Assembly (NCBI RefSeq): GCF_002002925.1 | Contig: NZ_CP019511.1 | Coordinates: 1,674,001-1,738,000, forward strand | DNA from: Sphingomonas sp. LM7 | Lineage (GTDB): Bacteria > Pseudomonadota > Alphaproteobacteria > Sphingomonadales > Sphingomonadaceae | Direction of reading: 5' to 3' | Length of the DNA: 64,000 bases | In this document: piece by piece, positions 63,280 through 64,000 of the stretch | Position numbering within the stretch: the stretch's first letter is position 1 | Layout: every line of letters begins with the position of its first letter | Notes under the pieces: generated by a model | The model's database searches: none | What the model saw: the letters and a program-made list of their open reading frames with translations, nothing else | What the model was told of the DNA's origin: nothing | Made by a program: the position numbers and the translations under genes

Positions 63280-64000
63280 TTCACGTCTCCCTCGCCGGGC
63301 TGGCCCAGCTCGAAATCGGATACCGGCCGTAGCTTCGGGTTGCTGGCGTCGTAGAGCAACGCGCCGTCGACCCACACCATCTGAGGCCGCGTGTAGACGC
63401 TGAACGGATTGCCGTTCCACAGCACGAGGTCCGCCATCTTGCCGGGCTTGAGGCTGCCGGTCTTGTCGGCGATGCCCAGCGCCCTGGCCGGGTTGATCGC
63501 CAGCCAGCGCCATGCCGCCGCCTCGGAGATGTCGAAGCCGGCCTTGCGCCCTGCCGAGCGCGCCTTGGCGACTTCCTGGTTGAGCCGCTGGATGCCGTTC
63601 TGGTCGTCCGAATGGATCATCGCGCACGCGCCTTCCTTTTCCAGGATAGCGAGGTTCTCGTTGACTGCGTCATAGGCTTCCATCTTGAAGCCGTACCAGT
63701 CGGCCCACACTGCGGCGCAGGTGTTGTTGGCCTTGAGGAGGTCGGCGATCTTGTACGCCTCGACGGCGTGATGGAACGCCGTCACCTTGTACCCGAACTC
63801 CTTGGCCATATCCATGACCACGGCCATCTCGTCGGCGCGGTAGCAATGGTTCTGGACGAGGATCTCGCCTTCCAGCACGCCGCGAAGCGTGTCCATCGCG
63901 ATATCGCGGGTCGGCGGTTCGCCGCCCTTGTCCTCATATTTGTCCCAGCGGCGCTTATATTCGACTGCCTTGGCCCAGGTCTGGCGATCGACGGCGATGT
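63276..64000 (-). CDS. Amidohydrolase-family protein, partial (N-terminus beyond the right edge)
   Basis: The frame runs from the stop at 63276 to the window edge, about 240 residues. It has ILVQNHCYRADEMAVVMDMAKEFG, VTAFHHAVEAYKIADLL (His ligands), IHSDDQNGIQRLNQEVA (Asp ligand region), NPARALGIADKTGSLKPGKMADLVLWNGNPF and a C-terminal ELGQPGEGDVK. These fit an imidazolonepropionase-like metal-dependent hydrolase. The N-terminal HxH is outside the window. Translational coupling with the downstream paralogue (GTGA overlap) suggests a two-subunit enzyme. Confidence 0.82.
   Translation of the reverse strand, partial: IAVDRQTWAKAVEYKRRWDKYEDKGGEPPTRDIAMDTLRGVLEGEILVQNHCYRADEMAVVMDMAKEFGYKVTAFHHAVEAYKIADLLKANNTCAAVWADWYGFKMEAYDAVNENLAILEKEGACAMIHSDDQNGIQRLNQEVAKARSAGRKAGFDISEAAAWRWLAINPARALGIADKTGSLKPGKMADLVLWNGNPFSVYTRPQMVWVDGALLYDASNPKLRPVSDFELGQPGEGDVK

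Overview
The window is GC-rich chromosomal DNA that reads like a member of the Sphingomonadaceae (Sphingomonas or a close relative). The evidence is the gene content (Coq7, a COG2509 flavoprotein, paired FtsX-type permeases, a complete type II secretion locus, a PhoX-type phosphatase) and imperfect intergenic inverted repeats of a style common in sphingomonads. I see no insertion sequence, prophage, CRISPR array or rRNA. One tRNA-Pro(CGG) is present. Genes at both edges are cut: an OprB-like porin on the left and an amidohydrolase on the right.

Layout. 1-10 kb: porin, DUF1993 protein, ketopantoate reductase, molybdate ABC transporter (modABC), and a family-2 glycosyltransferase overlapping an unusual 836-residue fusion of a DegT-type aminotransferase with an FAD oxidoreductase. 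8-17.5 kb: a mostly housekeeping stretch with a COG2509 dehydrogenase, an RNase H-like protein, an RluE-like pseudouridine synthase, LepA, a polytopic chemoreceptor, a PnuC/NadR-like NAD salvage pair, a ferredoxin-NADP reductase and the tRNA. 17.5-34 kb: an accessory signalling region with an M48 peptidase/CHASE2 operon, an M16 peptidase, a Ser/Thr kinase converging on an ECF sigma factor, an OmpA-like lipoprotein, a Crp/Fnr regulator, a TPR/SLOG/degenerate-cyclase protein, an unknown lower-GC gene and a TIR-TM-TPR protein.

34-44.4 kb: an efflux-type operon (periplasmic adaptor, ABC ATPase, two paralogous FtsX permeases) divergent from an NtrC-family regulator and its histidine kinase. The adaptor gene is preceded by a full-consensus sigma-54 promoter, and a short repeated motif in the intergenic region is a candidate enhancer site, so the two-component pair very probably drives the pump. 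44.5-58.3 kb: a type II secretion locus in four transcription blocks (gspJK with an LpoA-like gene; gspN; gspLMEF plus coq7; gspGHICD), plus a second trio of small inner-membrane genes resembling PilN/PilO/GspC. 58.4-64 kb: a Tat-exported PhoX-like lipoprotein that could be a substrate of that system, a small lipoprotein, and two tandem amidohydrolases, the downstream one lacking the usual HxH metal motif.

Function names rest on reading the translated sequence and recalled family motifs; no searches were run. The best candidates for something new are the aminotransferase-flavoprotein fusion (5.3-7.8 kb), the Crp/TPR-SLOG-pseudocyclase/TIR cassette (29.3-33.9 kb), and the sigma-54-controlled ABC efflux unit (34-44.4 kb).
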